Part shown: positions 36,653-44,442 of the stretch, one piece after another | Layout of the letters: the number at the start of each line of letters is the position of its first letter | Numbering within the stretch: position 1 is the first letter of the stretch | NCBI RefSeq assembly: GCF_011759375.1 | Contig: NZ_JAARML010000001.1 | Location: forward strand, 1,612,001-1,676,000 | Direction: 5' to 3' | Length of the DNA: 64,000 nt | Origin: Paraflavitalea devenefica | GTDB taxonomy: Bacteria > Bacteroidota > Bacteroidia > Chitinophagales > Chitinophagaceae | The notes under the pieces: model-generated | Databases searched by the model: none | What the model saw: only the letters and a program-made list of their open reading frames with translations | What the model was told of the DNA's origin: nothing | Made by a program: the position numbers and the translations under genes

Positions 36653-36951
36653 GTGACTGAGTTTTGGTTTTTAAATCGTGTTTCCTGAATAGTTGGCAAT
36701 GCTATCGAATGATTGCGATTTCTTCAGCGACAATTTGATGAATGGAATAAAATCGCAATTCTAAAATAGAGTAGGAATAGGCGTAATAATTAGATGGTAT
36801 ATACCTCTTTATAGATTTTTTAGAAGATACTGCATTGAATAGTAGGCGCAAATGTATAATATTAGCAACAAAAAGAATACATGGCAGCAGCACTTGCTTA
36901 AATATACGGTAAAAATGTAATTAGTTCGGTTGGGTAAGAAGGAAATACTGG
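36653..36951. other. AT-rich intergenic region upstream of the SusC gene
   Basis: No gene is visible in these 299 bases. A TACATTTG element (minus strand, complement of 36849-36856) fits the TAnnTTTG -10-type box, with a TTTTTG 12 bases further upstream; it would give a leader of about 190 bases for the SusC/SusD transcript. The spacing of the upstream box is short, so this promoter call is weak. Confidence 0.35.
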
Positions 36952-37647
36952 TTAAAAAATCGTTTCGAGTTCCCGTAGTGAATACACCGTGTAGGTTGGC
37001 TTCACTTCAGCTTCCGCATTAACATGGTTTACAAATACCTGGTCTATCCCGGCATTCATCGCCCCCTGGATATCCACTTCAATACTATCACCAAGCATAA
37101 TACTGTTTTGTGGCAATGCCCGTGCTTTTTGAAAAGCATAATCAAAGATCTCCTTGTGCGGTTTCAGGCTGTTACTGCCTTCGGAAGTGATCACTTCCAT
37201 AAAATACTTATCTATGCCGCTATGCTTAAGTTTGCTATGCTGGGTATGCTCAAAGCCATTCGTAATCAGGTGCAGCTTATAACCCTTGCCAGTAAGGTAT
37301 TCCAGTATCTCTATTGTATGCGGGAACAGTAAATTACGGGAAGGCAGTAAATCTAAAAAGCGGTCGCCCATCTGCCGGGCTAGTTTCTCATCGCCGATCT
37401 TAAAGTCAAGCAATGTCAGCCACATCCGTTTCCAGCGTAGCTCATCTACCTTAATATAACCGTTCCGGTAGCGGGCCCACAGCTTATCATTATGTACCAG
37501 GTAATTCTTATGAAAAAGGTCAAAGTCATGTATGCCTCTGGTATGCAGGGCAAGCTCCTCATAAATATCGGCCAGTGTTTTACGGCTGTTGGCTTCAAAA
37601 TCCCACAGGGTATGGTCAAGATCAAAAAAGAGATGCTGGTACTTCAT
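36952..37647 (-). CDS. yjjG: YjjG-family nucleotidase (HAD superfamily)
   Basis: A 231-residue HAD phosphatase of the YjjG group that dephosphorylates noncanonical pyrimidine nucleotides. The four HAD motifs are all present: FFDLDHTLWDFEANS (nucleophile Asp near residue 9-11), LHLITNGFEHTQ (motif II), the lysine in SLKPHKEIFDYAF (motif III) and MLGDSIEVDIQGAMNAG (motif IV). The length and helical cap fit the family. It is divergent from the SDR gene; the two starts are only 29 bases apart and share overlapping promoter boxes. Confidence 0.92.
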   Translation of the reverse strand: MKYQHLFFDLDHTLWDFEANSRKTLADIYEELALHTRGIHDFDLFHKNYLVHNDKLWARYRNGYIKVDELRWKRMWLTLLDFKIGDEKLARQMGDRFLDLLPSRNLLFPHTIEILEYLTGKGYKLHLITNGFEHTQHSKLKHSGIDKYFMEVITSEGSNSLKPHKEIFDYAFQKARALPQNSIMLGDSIEVDIQGAMNAGIDQVFVNHVNAEAEVKPTYTVYSLRELETIF

Positions 37648-37651
37648 GGAG

Positions 37652-37671
37652 CAAAAATACTTATAACTTCG
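37652..37671. promoter_or_regulatory. Divergent near-leaderless promoter boxes
   Basis: On the minus strand TATTTTTG (complement of 37652-37659) lies 4 bases before the YjjG start codon. On the plus strand TAACTTCG (37664-37671, one mismatch to TAnnTTTG) lies 5 bases before the SDR start codon. Both transcripts would have almost no leader, a frequent arrangement in Bacteroidota. Confidence 0.45.
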
Positions 37672-37676
37672 TACCT

Positions 37677-38378
37677 ATGAACGTTGTCATCACCGGCGCT
37701 TCCAAAGGGTTTGGAAAAGCATTGGCCGAACAGTTTGCTGCTCAGGGCCATAATCTCTTCATCTGCTCCCGCAGTGAAACCAACCTGTACAAAACAGTAG
37801 AAGACCTCATGCGGTTTTATCCGGATATACAGATCAGGGCCAATGCTTTCGATCTTTCTGTCAAAGAACAGGCAAAAGCCTTTGGCCATTGGGTATTGGG
37901 TTTTGGCGGATCCGTGGATGTGCTCATCAACAATGCCGGCTTATTTGATCCGGGAAGTGTACACAATGAGCCGGAAGGAACATTGGAACACATGCTCAAT
38001 GTAAACCTGTTCAGCGCCTATCATGTTACCCGTACGATCATTCCGCAAATGATCAAGCAAAAAAGCGGACATATCTTCAACATGTGCTCCATTGCTTCGC
38101 TCCACGCCTATAACAATGGCGGGGCTTACAGCATCAGTAAATATGCATTGGCTGGTTTTTCCCGCAACCTGCGGGAGGAAATGAAACCCCATGGCATCAA
38201 AGTTACCGCCATCTATCCCGGAGCTGCCTATACCGACTCGTGGGCGGGCAGTGGTGTAGATCCCAAACGTATTATGGAAGCAAAAGACATCGCCACCATG
38301 GTATATGCAGCAGCACAACTTTCCCCTCAGGCCTGTGTGGAAGATATTATACTACGCCCGCAACTGGGTGATTTATAA
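37677..38378 (+). CDS. Short-chain dehydrogenase/reductase
   Basis: A 233-residue classical SDR with a Rossmann fold: ITGASKGFGKALAEQF (TGxxxGxG), NNAGLF (NNAG), the catalytic Ser in NMCSIASLHAYNNG, and the YxxxK pair in GGAYSISKYALAGF. It uses NAD(P)H to reduce a carbonyl substrate that cannot be named. I chose ATG 37677, which gives the normal SDR N-terminus MNVVITGAS; the longer frame to 37575 runs into the divergent YjjG gene. Confidence 0.92.
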   Translation: MNVVITGASKGFGKALAEQFAAQGHNLFICSRSETNLYKTVEDLMRFYPDIQIRANAFDLSVKEQAKAFGHWVLGFGGSVDVLINNAGLFDPGSVHNEPEGTLEHMLNVNLFSAYHVTRTIIPQMIKQKSGHIFNMCSIASLHAYNNGGAYSISKYALAGFSRNLREEMKPHGIKVTAIYPGAAYTDSWAGSGVDPKRIMEAKDIATMVYAAAQLSPQACVEDIILRPQLGDL

Positions 38379-38480
38379 GCAGGTGCAACCGCTCATCCTT
38401 TAACTGACATTTAACGTCAACAAATCAGGGAAGGCTTGGCCGCAAAATTTATATTTGTTAAACAGCCATAGGCTGCAAAA

Positions 38481-38522
38481 ATGTAATCTATTAAAGGAAA
38501 ACTACATACTTTACTTTTATGG
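38481..38522 (+). other. ATG-TAA start-stop leader of batD
   Basis: In frame with batD the sequence reads ATG TAA TCT ATT AAA GGA AAA CTA, i.e. M-stop-S-I-K-G-K-L, then HTLLLWVSLFSLQWANGQ. Without the stop this would be a perfect signal peptide. One base change (TAA from AAA) explains it. Translation could restart at ATT 38490 or GTG 38523. Confidence 0.8.
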
Positions 38523-40268
38523 GTGAGCCTGTTTAGCCTGCAGTGGGCAAATGGGCAGGTTAAATTTTATACCCAGGTCAACGAACCCGTCGTTCAATAC
38601 CCCCAGACATTCCAGGTACAATACATCATTGAAGGTTCCCGCAACGTGCGTGATTTCAAAGTCCCGGAATTCACCGATTTCCGCGTCGAAGAAACATTTG
38701 ATTACCAGAATACAACCAGTATCCAAACGCAAACCAGGCAGTTACTGGAATCCTATACAAAGATCATCATTCTTTCTCCCCGCCGCAGCGGACGCTTTAC
38801 GATACCGGGTGCCATGGCCATCATTGATGGTAAACAAATGCGCTCCGCACCGGTAAAAGTATTAGTGCAACGTACGGGTTTATCGGCTGCAGGTGGAAAT
38901 AGCGGGGAAGAAGTGGATATGGAGTCTGCTTCCGAACTGCAGCCGGGAGAAGATGTTACCGAAGAGATCCACAAAAACTTCTTCCTGCGTACCGAAGTGA
39001 ACAAAACAACCTGTTACGTGGGAGAGCCTGTAATGGCCGTCTATAAATCCTATTCAAGGCTGAGTGCCAATGCGCAGGTAGTAAAACGGCCATCATTAAA
39101 TGGGTTCAGTGTCATTGAAATGGTAGATGCCTACGACAACAGGCAGGAAATAGAAGTATACAAAGGCGTACCTTATTATGTCAACATCATCCGCAAAGTG
39201 CAATTGATCCCTTTGCAGGAAGGTGATTTCTCCCTCGACCCTGCCGAGGTGGAAGGCATGATCCACTTCCGGAAAAAAGATGCCGCTACCGGCGACTGGA
39301 CAAATGCCGATTATCCGGTGGCCGTACGCTCCGAACCGGTCAACATTGCTGTTAAATCATTGCCCGTTGCCAATCAGCCACCTCACTTTACAGGGGCAGT
39401 AGGCAAATTCAATATCGCCGTACACGCCCCCACTAATCCGATCCGCCAGGGCGATCTCGTAAAAATACAGGTAACCATTTCCGGTACAGGCAACCTTACC
39501 CTGCTCATGGCCCCTGCTGTAAAATGGCCCAAAGGTGTGGATACAGCCGATCCTGCGGTTAAGGAAGAGGTAAACAAATATGCCTGGCCACTCACCGGCA
39601 GCAAACAATTTGAATACTCCTTTGCCGCCCCTGATACAGGCGCCTGCACCATTCCGGCCATTGAATACGCATATTACGATCTGGAGCAGAAAGCGTATAA
39701 AACAGCAGTAAGTGAGCCAATAACCATGCGCATCATGCCTGCTGTGAGCAAGGCTGAAATGGACGAGCGCAACGCTGCCATCCTGCACAACAATCAAACA
39801 GGCATTCCCAAACACTTATATTTCTTTGCCGCCATTGTATTGGGCATCGCAGGGTGGATCTTCTACCAGTCGTGGCAATTGAAGAAAGCCAGGCAACAGG
39901 CCAGGCTGGCAGTTGTAAATGCCGCCGCGCCACCACCTGCGCCGAAAGTAACAGATCCCGATGAAACACTGGCTATAGCGCGTGAAGCGCTGCAACAAAG
40001 CGATAAGCGGTTATTCTGCCGGGAAATACAACAGGCGCTTTGGAAAATCGTGGCCGAAAAATACCAGGTACCTCCTTCGGCACTCAACAAGCAAAACGTG
40101 ACCGGCATCCTGGCTGCCAAAGGAGTGCCGGCAGATACCGTTCAACGGCTCATAACTGTCTTGAATGAATGTGAATGGGCGTTATATGCGCCCGACCAGC
40201 AGGTAGATGATATGAAAAGGATATTCTATGAATCAAGGGCTTTATTACAGGAATTGCAGCAGGTATAG
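38523..40268 (+). CDS. batD: BatD-like aerotolerance/envelope protein
   Basis: At least 581 residues. Tandem immunoglobulin-like beta domains start at VKFYTQVNEPVVQYPQTFQV (the usual BatD N-terminus) and fill about residues 12-420; a transmembrane helix (HLYFFAAIVLGIAGWIFY) follows near 425-445, then a cytosolic helical tail with AREALQQSDKRLFCREIQQALW. GTG 38523 is the first plausible codon in the open frame, but it leaves only a 12-residue signal without a basic region; the natural start is surely ATG 38481, which is followed by TAA. BatD normally belongs to a batABCDE/moxR operon, and none of these neighbours is present here. It is either a recently broken gene or one expressed by reinitiation. 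Confidence 0.85.
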   Translation: MSLFSLQWANGQVKFYTQVNEPVVQYPQTFQVQYIIEGSRNVRDFKVPEFTDFRVEETFDYQNTTSIQTQTRQLLESYTKIIILSPRRSGRFTIPGAMAIIDGKQMRSAPVKVLVQRTGLSAAGGNSGEEVDMESASELQPGEDVTEEIHKNFFLRTEVNKTTCYVGEPVMAVYKSYSRLSANAQVVKRPSLNGFSVIEMVDAYDNRQEIEVYKGVPYYVNIIRKVQLIPLQEGDFSLDPAEVEGMIHFRKKDAATGDWTNADYPVAVRSEPVNIAVKSLPVANQPPHFTGAVGKFNIAVHAPTNPIRQGDLVKIQVTISGTGNLTLLMAPAVKWPKGVDTADPAVKEEVNKYAWPLTGSKQFEYSFAAPDTGACTIPAIEYAYYDLEQKAYKTAVSEPITMRIMPAVSKAEMDERNAAILHNNQTGIPKHLYFFAAIVLGIAGWIFYQSWQLKKARQQARLAVVNAAAPPPAPKVTDPDETLAIAREALQQSDKRLFCREIQQALWKIVAEKYQVPPSALNKQNVTGILAAKGVPADTVQRLITVLNECEWALYAPDQQVDDMKRIFYESRALLQELQQV

Positions 40269-40269
40269 G

Positions 40270-40971
40270 CTATTCCGTGTATTTATACCCAACCCCCCTT
40301 ACAGAATGAAAGAACTGCGGATTGCGGCTATCCGCTTCAAAATACTTCCGGAAATTAAGAATGAAATTATCAATAGTGCGGGTAGTAGGATAAACATTAT
40401 AGCCCCAAACCGTTTGCAGGATCTTTTCCCGGGGCACCACCTCATTTTTATTTTCAATAAGCAGCTTAAGCAACATGGCTTCCTTCTTGCTTAACTGTAT
40501 CCGTTCGCCGGCCTTTGTAGTTGCTTCCTGCGCTTTAAAATCCACCACATTGTTGCCAAAACTGTACGTGTCGCCTACTGAGTCCTTATCCAGCATCTTC
40601 TTATTCTTGTCAATCAGTTTCTGAACACGCAGCAACAGCTCTTCCAGGTTAAAAGGCTTCGTGAGGTAATCGTCGGCGCCTTTCTTCAATCCCAGTACCC
40701 GGTCGGAACTGGCATTTTTGGCGCTGAGGATGAGGATTGGCACCTCATTATTCTGTACGCGGATCGTTTCTGTAACACTAATACCATCCAGTTCGGGTAA
40801 CATCACATCCAGTATCAGCAGGTCAAAATACTCATCCTGTACCTTCTGCAGGGCTTCACTGCCGGTAAAGGCGGAAGTCACCTCATACCCTTCCAGCTCC
40901 AGGTTCAGCTTCAATGCCTCATGGAGGTTTTCTTCATCTTCAACCAGTAAAATAGAGGGCCTCGTACTCAT
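40270..40971 (-). CDS. OmpR-family response regulator
   Basis: A 233-residue response regulator: receiver domain (about 1-120) with the acidic pair in LLVEDEENLHEAL, phospho-acceptor Asp in LLILDVMLPELDG and the conserved Lys in DYLTKPF; then an OmpR/PhoB winged helix (about 135-233) with IQLSKKEAMLLKLL and TRTIDNFILNFRKYFE, ending GVGYKYTE. Its kinase gene lies 9 bases upstream, after gldH. The targets are unknown. It ends 1 base from the convergent batD stop. Confidence 0.95.
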   Translation of the reverse strand: MSTRPSILLVEDEENLHEALKLNLELEGYEVTSAFTGSEALQKVQDEYFDLLILDVMLPELDGISVTETIRVQNNEVPILILSAKNASSDRVLGLKKGADDYLTKPFNLEELLLRVQKLIDKNKKMLDKDSVGDTYSFGNNVVDFKAQEATTKAGERIQLSKKEAMLLKLLIENKNEVVPREKILQTVWGYNVYPTTRTIDNFILNFRKYFEADSRNPQFFHSVRGVGYKYTE

Positions 40972-40980
40972 GGATAGTAT

Positions 40981-41946
40981 TTACTTGGTAAAACTAACGC
41001 TAAAATTACAGCCCGTGGGCAAATTATCCATTACCCGGATGGTCGCTTTATGATCTTTTGCAATTTTATGACACAGGAATAGCCCCAGGCCGGTTCCCTT
41101 TGCAGTACGGGTATTCTCATTGCCGATCCGGTAAAACTTTTCAAACACCTTCCGCTTCTCATCATCCGGAATACCCGGCCCCTGGTCAATCACCTCTAAT
41201 AGTACCTGTTTATTGGCTGCATGCAGCTTACATTGTATAAGCCCTTCTTTGGGGGAATATTTAACAGCATTCTCCAGCAGGTTATTCACCAGTATCTGGA
41301 GCAGGAGGGAATCGCCGGTAATATCTATTTCGGGGATAATAGAAGAGGCCCAATGCCTTTCCGGAAACCGGCTCTTAAAGTCATTAAAAGAAGATTTCAC
41401 CAGTTCAGAAAGATCAAGCTCTTCATACGACATCCGGTAACGGCGGCCTTCCAGTTGAGCCGATACCAGTATATTATTGACAAGCGCATTCAGGCGGTTT
41501 ACTTCCTGCACCGTCATCTGTAATAGCTTCTGCCTTTTACTTTCTTCGAGCGCATGTTTTTGTAATGTTTCCAGGTTTAGCTTGGCAACAGCAATAGGGG
41601 TTTTTAACTCATGGGTTACAGTCATCATAAAATTCTGCTGCTGATGCTGGAGGCGGAGGAATGCCCTGTATACAAACAAAGCACTTATCAGGGTCAGGGC
41701 AAGAAAAGTAATACCTTCCCCTATATATTGGGCTGTCTTTCGCTTCTTCTCTGCAGTGATCTGATCGTATTTCTCGGGGTATTTGGGATCGTCCAGGATC
41801 AGTTCATTCAGTTTGTAATTCGTCATCTGCCGGTTCTGGTTTTCCAGGGCAATAAACCACCAGATCAGCGCAGCTACAATATACAATAGCAGGAACCAGT
41901 AAATGGCGCTAATGAAATAGAGTCTTTTTTTGGAGGCGGCTTGCAT
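40981..41946 (-). CDS. Sensor histidine kinase
   Basis: A 321-residue membrane kinase. Two transmembrane helices (about residues 10-32 and 75-95) frame a very short periplasmic loop of about 40 residues; the HisKA domain has the phospho-accepting His in MTVTHELKTPIAVAKLN, and the HATPase_c domain shows the N box LVNNLLENAVKYSP, G1 DQGPGIP and G2 GTGLGLFLC. It pairs with the OmpR-type regulator 9 bases downstream and follows gldH by 5 bases, so an envelope or gliding-related signal is a reasonable inference. Confidence 0.94.
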   Translation of the reverse strand: MQAASKKRLYFISAIYWFLLLYIVAALIWWFIALENQNRQMTNYKLNELILDDPKYPEKYDQITAEKKRKTAQYIGEGITFLALTLISALFVYRAFLRLQHQQQNFMMTVTHELKTPIAVAKLNLETLQKHALEESKRQKLLQMTVQEVNRLNALVNNILVSAQLEGRRYRMSYEELDLSELVKSSFNDFKSRFPERHWASSIIPEIDITGDSLLLQILVNNLLENAVKYSPKEGLIQCKLHAANKQVLLEVIDQGPGIPDDEKRKVFEKFYRIGNENTRTAKGTGLGLFLCHKIAKDHKATIRVMDNLPTGCNFSVSFTK

Positions 41947-41951
41947 CTGTC

Positions 41952-42443
41952 CTACTTCGCTTTTTCTATCCGTATGCCCACATTCATCACATGCTCCAGC
42001 GGGTCTTCGCGCATAATATTGGCAATGCGGAAATGATAAATACCTTTTTTCAGGGCTTCGGGCCGTTGGGCGGGAGTAATAAGGATCCGGTGCTCAAAAA
42101 TATCGTCCATGCCCGTACCCAGCCAGCCTTTACTGTCTGTAGCCAGTTGCAGTTCCAGGGATTGACTGTTTTTGGAACCGCCCGGAGGCTGTGCTTCAAT
42201 ATTCACCCAGATATTTTTATAGCGATAGGCGTCCGTATGCCGGATGACCAGGTAAACATTATACAGGCTGGTAGTGTCTTTAATCTCAAAACTGATCTCG
42301 GGCTTGAACTGGCTGCTCCAGGCCTGTTTGGGGATAGCTACATTCTTTTCAAAAACGTCTATAGTGGTACAGGAACTGATAACAAGGAAACAGGAAACAA
42401 GGAAGGTGAGAGGCAGAATATGGAGATAAAGGTTCCTTTTCAA
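41952..42443 (-). CDS. gldH: Gliding-motility lipoprotein GldH
   Basis: A 163-residue lipoprotein. A long signal peptide ends in the lipobox VISSC (Cys about residue 25), and the mature part shows the GldH pattern: beta-rich with ISFEIKDTTSLYNVYLVIRHTDAY, a GMDDIFEHRILI turn and the ending DPLEHVMNVGIRIEK. GldH is needed for type IX-dependent gliding in flavobacteria. It is the first gene of a minus-strand run with a histidine kinase and a response regulator only 5 and 9 bases apart. No other gld gene is in the window. Confidence 0.92.
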   Translation of the reverse strand: MKRNLYLHILPLTFLVSCFLVISSCTTIDVFEKNVAIPKQAWSSQFKPEISFEIKDTTSLYNVYLVIRHTDAYRYKNIWVNIEAQPPGGSKNSQSLELQLATDSKGWLGTGMDDIFEHRILITPAQRPEALKKGIYHFRIANIMREDPLEHVMNVGIRIEKAK

Positions 42444-42537
42444 TGGAAAATATTTTTACAAATATAAGCATCGGCCCAAAAGGTGCAAGAAAGGCCAGGG
42501 GTAAAGGGTAAGTGGGTAAAAACGGCAAGTGGTAAAT

Positions 42538-42614
42538 GGCGAGTAGCGAGTGGGCCTTAGCTGCGACTTGCTAACTAATCCGTACTACTCGCCACTTGCT
42601 ACTCACCACTCGCC
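42538..42614. repeat. Degenerate inverted repeat upstream of gldH
   Basis: GGCGAGTAGCGAGTGG (42538-42553) is mirrored by CCACTTGCTACTCACCACTCGCC (42592-42614), with one extra GGTGAGT-like unit in the right arm. Weaker GTAAGTGG/GTAAATGG units extend left to about 42500. The block lies between the yicC stop and the gldH start and could form a long imperfect hairpin. Confidence 0.65.
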
Positions 42615-42616
42615 TC

Positions 42617-43492
42617 TTATAATACATTAAGTACTTGTTCCTTGGCTTTCTCCATTTCATCCTTCATAAGTACTACACACTTCTGGATGCTGGAATCGTA
42701 CGCTTTGGCGCCGGTAGTGTTAATCTCCCGGCCTATCTCCTGGAGAATAAAAGATAACTTCTTGCCTTTATTTTCGTCCGGCTCTTCAAGAATAGATACA
42801 AAATAATCGCAGTGGTTCTTCAGGCGTACCTGCTCTTCGGTCAGGTCAATCTTTTCAATATAATAAATAAGCTCCTGCTCCAGCCGGTTGGGGTCGTAAT
42901 TCTCCTTGCCTACATGCTCTTCCAATACCTTTACCAGGCCATCCTTGATCTTTTGCTTGCGCAAAGGCTCTAATAAGATCACCTCTTCCTGTTGCTTGCG
43001 GATATTGGTAATGCGCAACAACAGGTCCTGTTGTAAAACCCTGCCCTCTTCCTGGCGATGCAGGTTCAGGTTTTGGATCGCGCTCTCGATCACCTTCTCA
43101 AAGGCCTGCCATTCATCGGGCGTAAGTGTTTCTCCCGTAGGGGTGATCACTTCTGGTAACTTAATAAGGGTGCTTAAAATATGTGCAGGATCAAGATCAA
43201 GCGCTTTCGACAGCTCGGCAATAGGTTTATAATATGCTTTGGCAAGGTCAGTATTGATACTTACCGGTTTGGCTGCGCCACTTTCCTTAAGGCTGATCGA
43301 ACAGTCTACCGTTCCCCGCCCCAGTTTCTTTGATAACAAGGCCCGGATATCAAATTCAAAGGGTTTTAAGAATGCTGGCATCTTCAAAGACAACTCAAAC
43401 TGCTTCCCGTTCAATGATTTTATGTCCACCAGGAACGTTTTATCGCCCACTGGTTGCTCTGCTCTTCCAAAACCGGTCATAGACTTTAGCAT
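42617..43492 (-). CDS. yicC: YicC/YloC-family endoribonuclease
   Basis: A 291-residue protein of the YicC family, shown in E. coli to be an endoribonuclease acting in RNA turnover. The start MLKSMTGFGRAE and the ending with ELIYYIEKIDLTEEQVRLKNH plus KKLSFILQEIGREINTTGAK (about residues 215-270) are the family signatures. Length matches. It is cytosolic. The pseudouridine synthase gene lies 53 bases upstream on the same strand. A repeat block separates it from gldH downstream. Confidence 0.95.
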   Translation of the reverse strand: MLKSMTGFGRAEQPVGDKTFLVDIKSLNGKQFELSLKMPAFLKPFEFDIRALLSKKLGRGTVDCSISLKESGAAKPVSINTDLAKAYYKPIAELSKALDLDPAHILSTLIKLPEVITPTGETLTPDEWQAFEKVIESAIQNLNLHRQEEGRVLQQDLLLRITNIRKQQEEVILLEPLRKQKIKDGLVKVLEEHVGKENYDPNRLEQELIYYIEKIDLTEEQVRLKNHCDYFVSILEEPDENKGKKLSFILQEIGREINTTGAKAYDSSIQKCVVLMKDEMEKAKEQVLNVL

Positions 43493-43545
43493 ATTATGGA
43501 TTTTACGGCAAGGTAAGGAATTAGTTTATAGTTGTTAGTGAGCTT

Positions 43546-44130
43546 TTAAGAGAATAGCGAACTATAGATCTCAGAACGGCTCAACGCACGCATGTCACCG
43601 GGCTGCAACCCTTCAATCGTAAGCCGCTCTATCCGGTAACGGATCAAACGAAGGGTAGGGAACCCTGCCTGGGCGGTCATCTTACGTACCTGCCGGTTCT
43701 TACCCTCTGTAAGTAGCAGTTTCAGCCAGCTATCGGGAACATTTTTACGATAACGGATAGGAGGGTTACGTTCCGGCACAGCCGGTGGCCTATCAAAAAC
43801 AATAGCCTTACAAGGTTTGGTGCGGTAAGGTTTTCCATCAACGGTTATAATCACGCCCGGTTCCAGCTTCCTGGCGCCTGCCTCATCAATCGTTCCTTCC
43901 ACCTGTACCCAGTATTCCCTTTCATGGGCAAACCTTGGGTCCAGCAGGCGATAATTCAGTTGCTTGTCATTCGTAAGTAATAACAATCCTTCACTGTCAT
44001 AGTCAAGCCTGCCTACAGGATATACATCAGATGGAACAGGAAAGTAATCCTTCAATGTTCGCTTGCCGCCTTCCGGCGTGAATTGTGATAATACCTGGAA
44101 TGGTTTATAAATGATAAAATAGAGGAGCAT
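43546..44130 (-). CDS. RluE-like pseudouridine synthase
   Basis: A 194-residue enzyme of the RsuA/RluB/E/F group that isomerises uridine to pseudouridine in rRNA. The catalytic Asp is in GRLDYDSEGLLLLTND (about residue 40-55), with LLTEGKNRQVRKMTAQAGFPTLRLIR as the second signature. There is no S4 RNA-binding domain before the catalytic part, which matches RluE. The leader carries a terminator hairpin only 11 bases before the start codon. Confidence 0.92.
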   Translation of the reverse strand: MLLYFIIYKPFQVLSQFTPEGGKRTLKDYFPVPSDVYPVGRLDYDSEGLLLLTNDKQLNYRLLDPRFAHEREYWVQVEGTIDEAGARKLEPGVIITVDGKPYRTKPCKAIVFDRPPAVPERNPPIRYRKNVPDSWLKLLLTEGKNRQVRKMTAQAGFPTLRLIRYRIERLTIEGLQPGDMRALSRSEIYSSLFS

Positions 44131-44140
44131 AGTAAAAGAA

Positions 44141-44166
44141 AAATCTCCCGGTGAACCGGGAGATTT
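44141..44166 (-). terminator. Strong intrinsic terminator/attenuator just before the pseudouridine synthase start
   Basis: AAATCTCCCGG-TTCA-CCGGGAGATTT (perfect 11-bp stem) followed on the minus strand by TTCTTTTAC forms a canonical leftward terminator. No gene is encoded upstream on that strand, because lpxD is divergent. It therefore either attenuates the pseudouridine synthase gene or ends a small RNA from 44167-44440. Confidence 0.75.
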
Positions 44167-44420
44167 ATTATGTGGATGGGTTAGTAAGTACCGGGAAATA
44201 AATTTCCCTACACAATATTAAAAATAATTTTTTCTATACGGAAAAATTTTATGATAAATTTTATTCACATTTTTTTTGAAGCTGTGGAAATCGGGGTCCC
44301 CCAACCTGGGGATGTTAATGACTTTACCGACATATTCTTTCACATCAGCTCATCATACATCGCTTACCCGGTATTTTGATTCCCTTGTAAACCTTCATCA
44401 ATACTGTGTTTGAACAATAG
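44167..44420. other. Non-coding region between divergent genes
   Basis: The gap 44131-44442 (312 bases) has no gene. It contains a very AT-rich core (44210-44280), a CCCC-AACCT-GGGG hairpin near 44299-44312 and the terminator at its left end. A minus-strand transcript about 200-270 bases long would fit; I recognise no known RNA family. Confidence 0.35.
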
Positions 44421-44428
44421 TACCTTTG
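44421..44428 (+). promoter_or_regulatory. TAnnTTTG promoter box of lpxD
   Basis: TACCTTTG ends 14 bases before ATG 44443, placing transcription start a few bases before the gene. This favours 44443 over the TTG at 44410, which lies upstream of the box. No clear -33 box is seen. Confidence 0.5.
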
Positions 44429-44442
44429 CGCAAATTACAACT

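Noticed and set aside
37575..37676. An upstream extension of the SDR gene
   Set aside because: It overlaps the divergent YjjG gene and precedes the canonical MNVVITGAS start.
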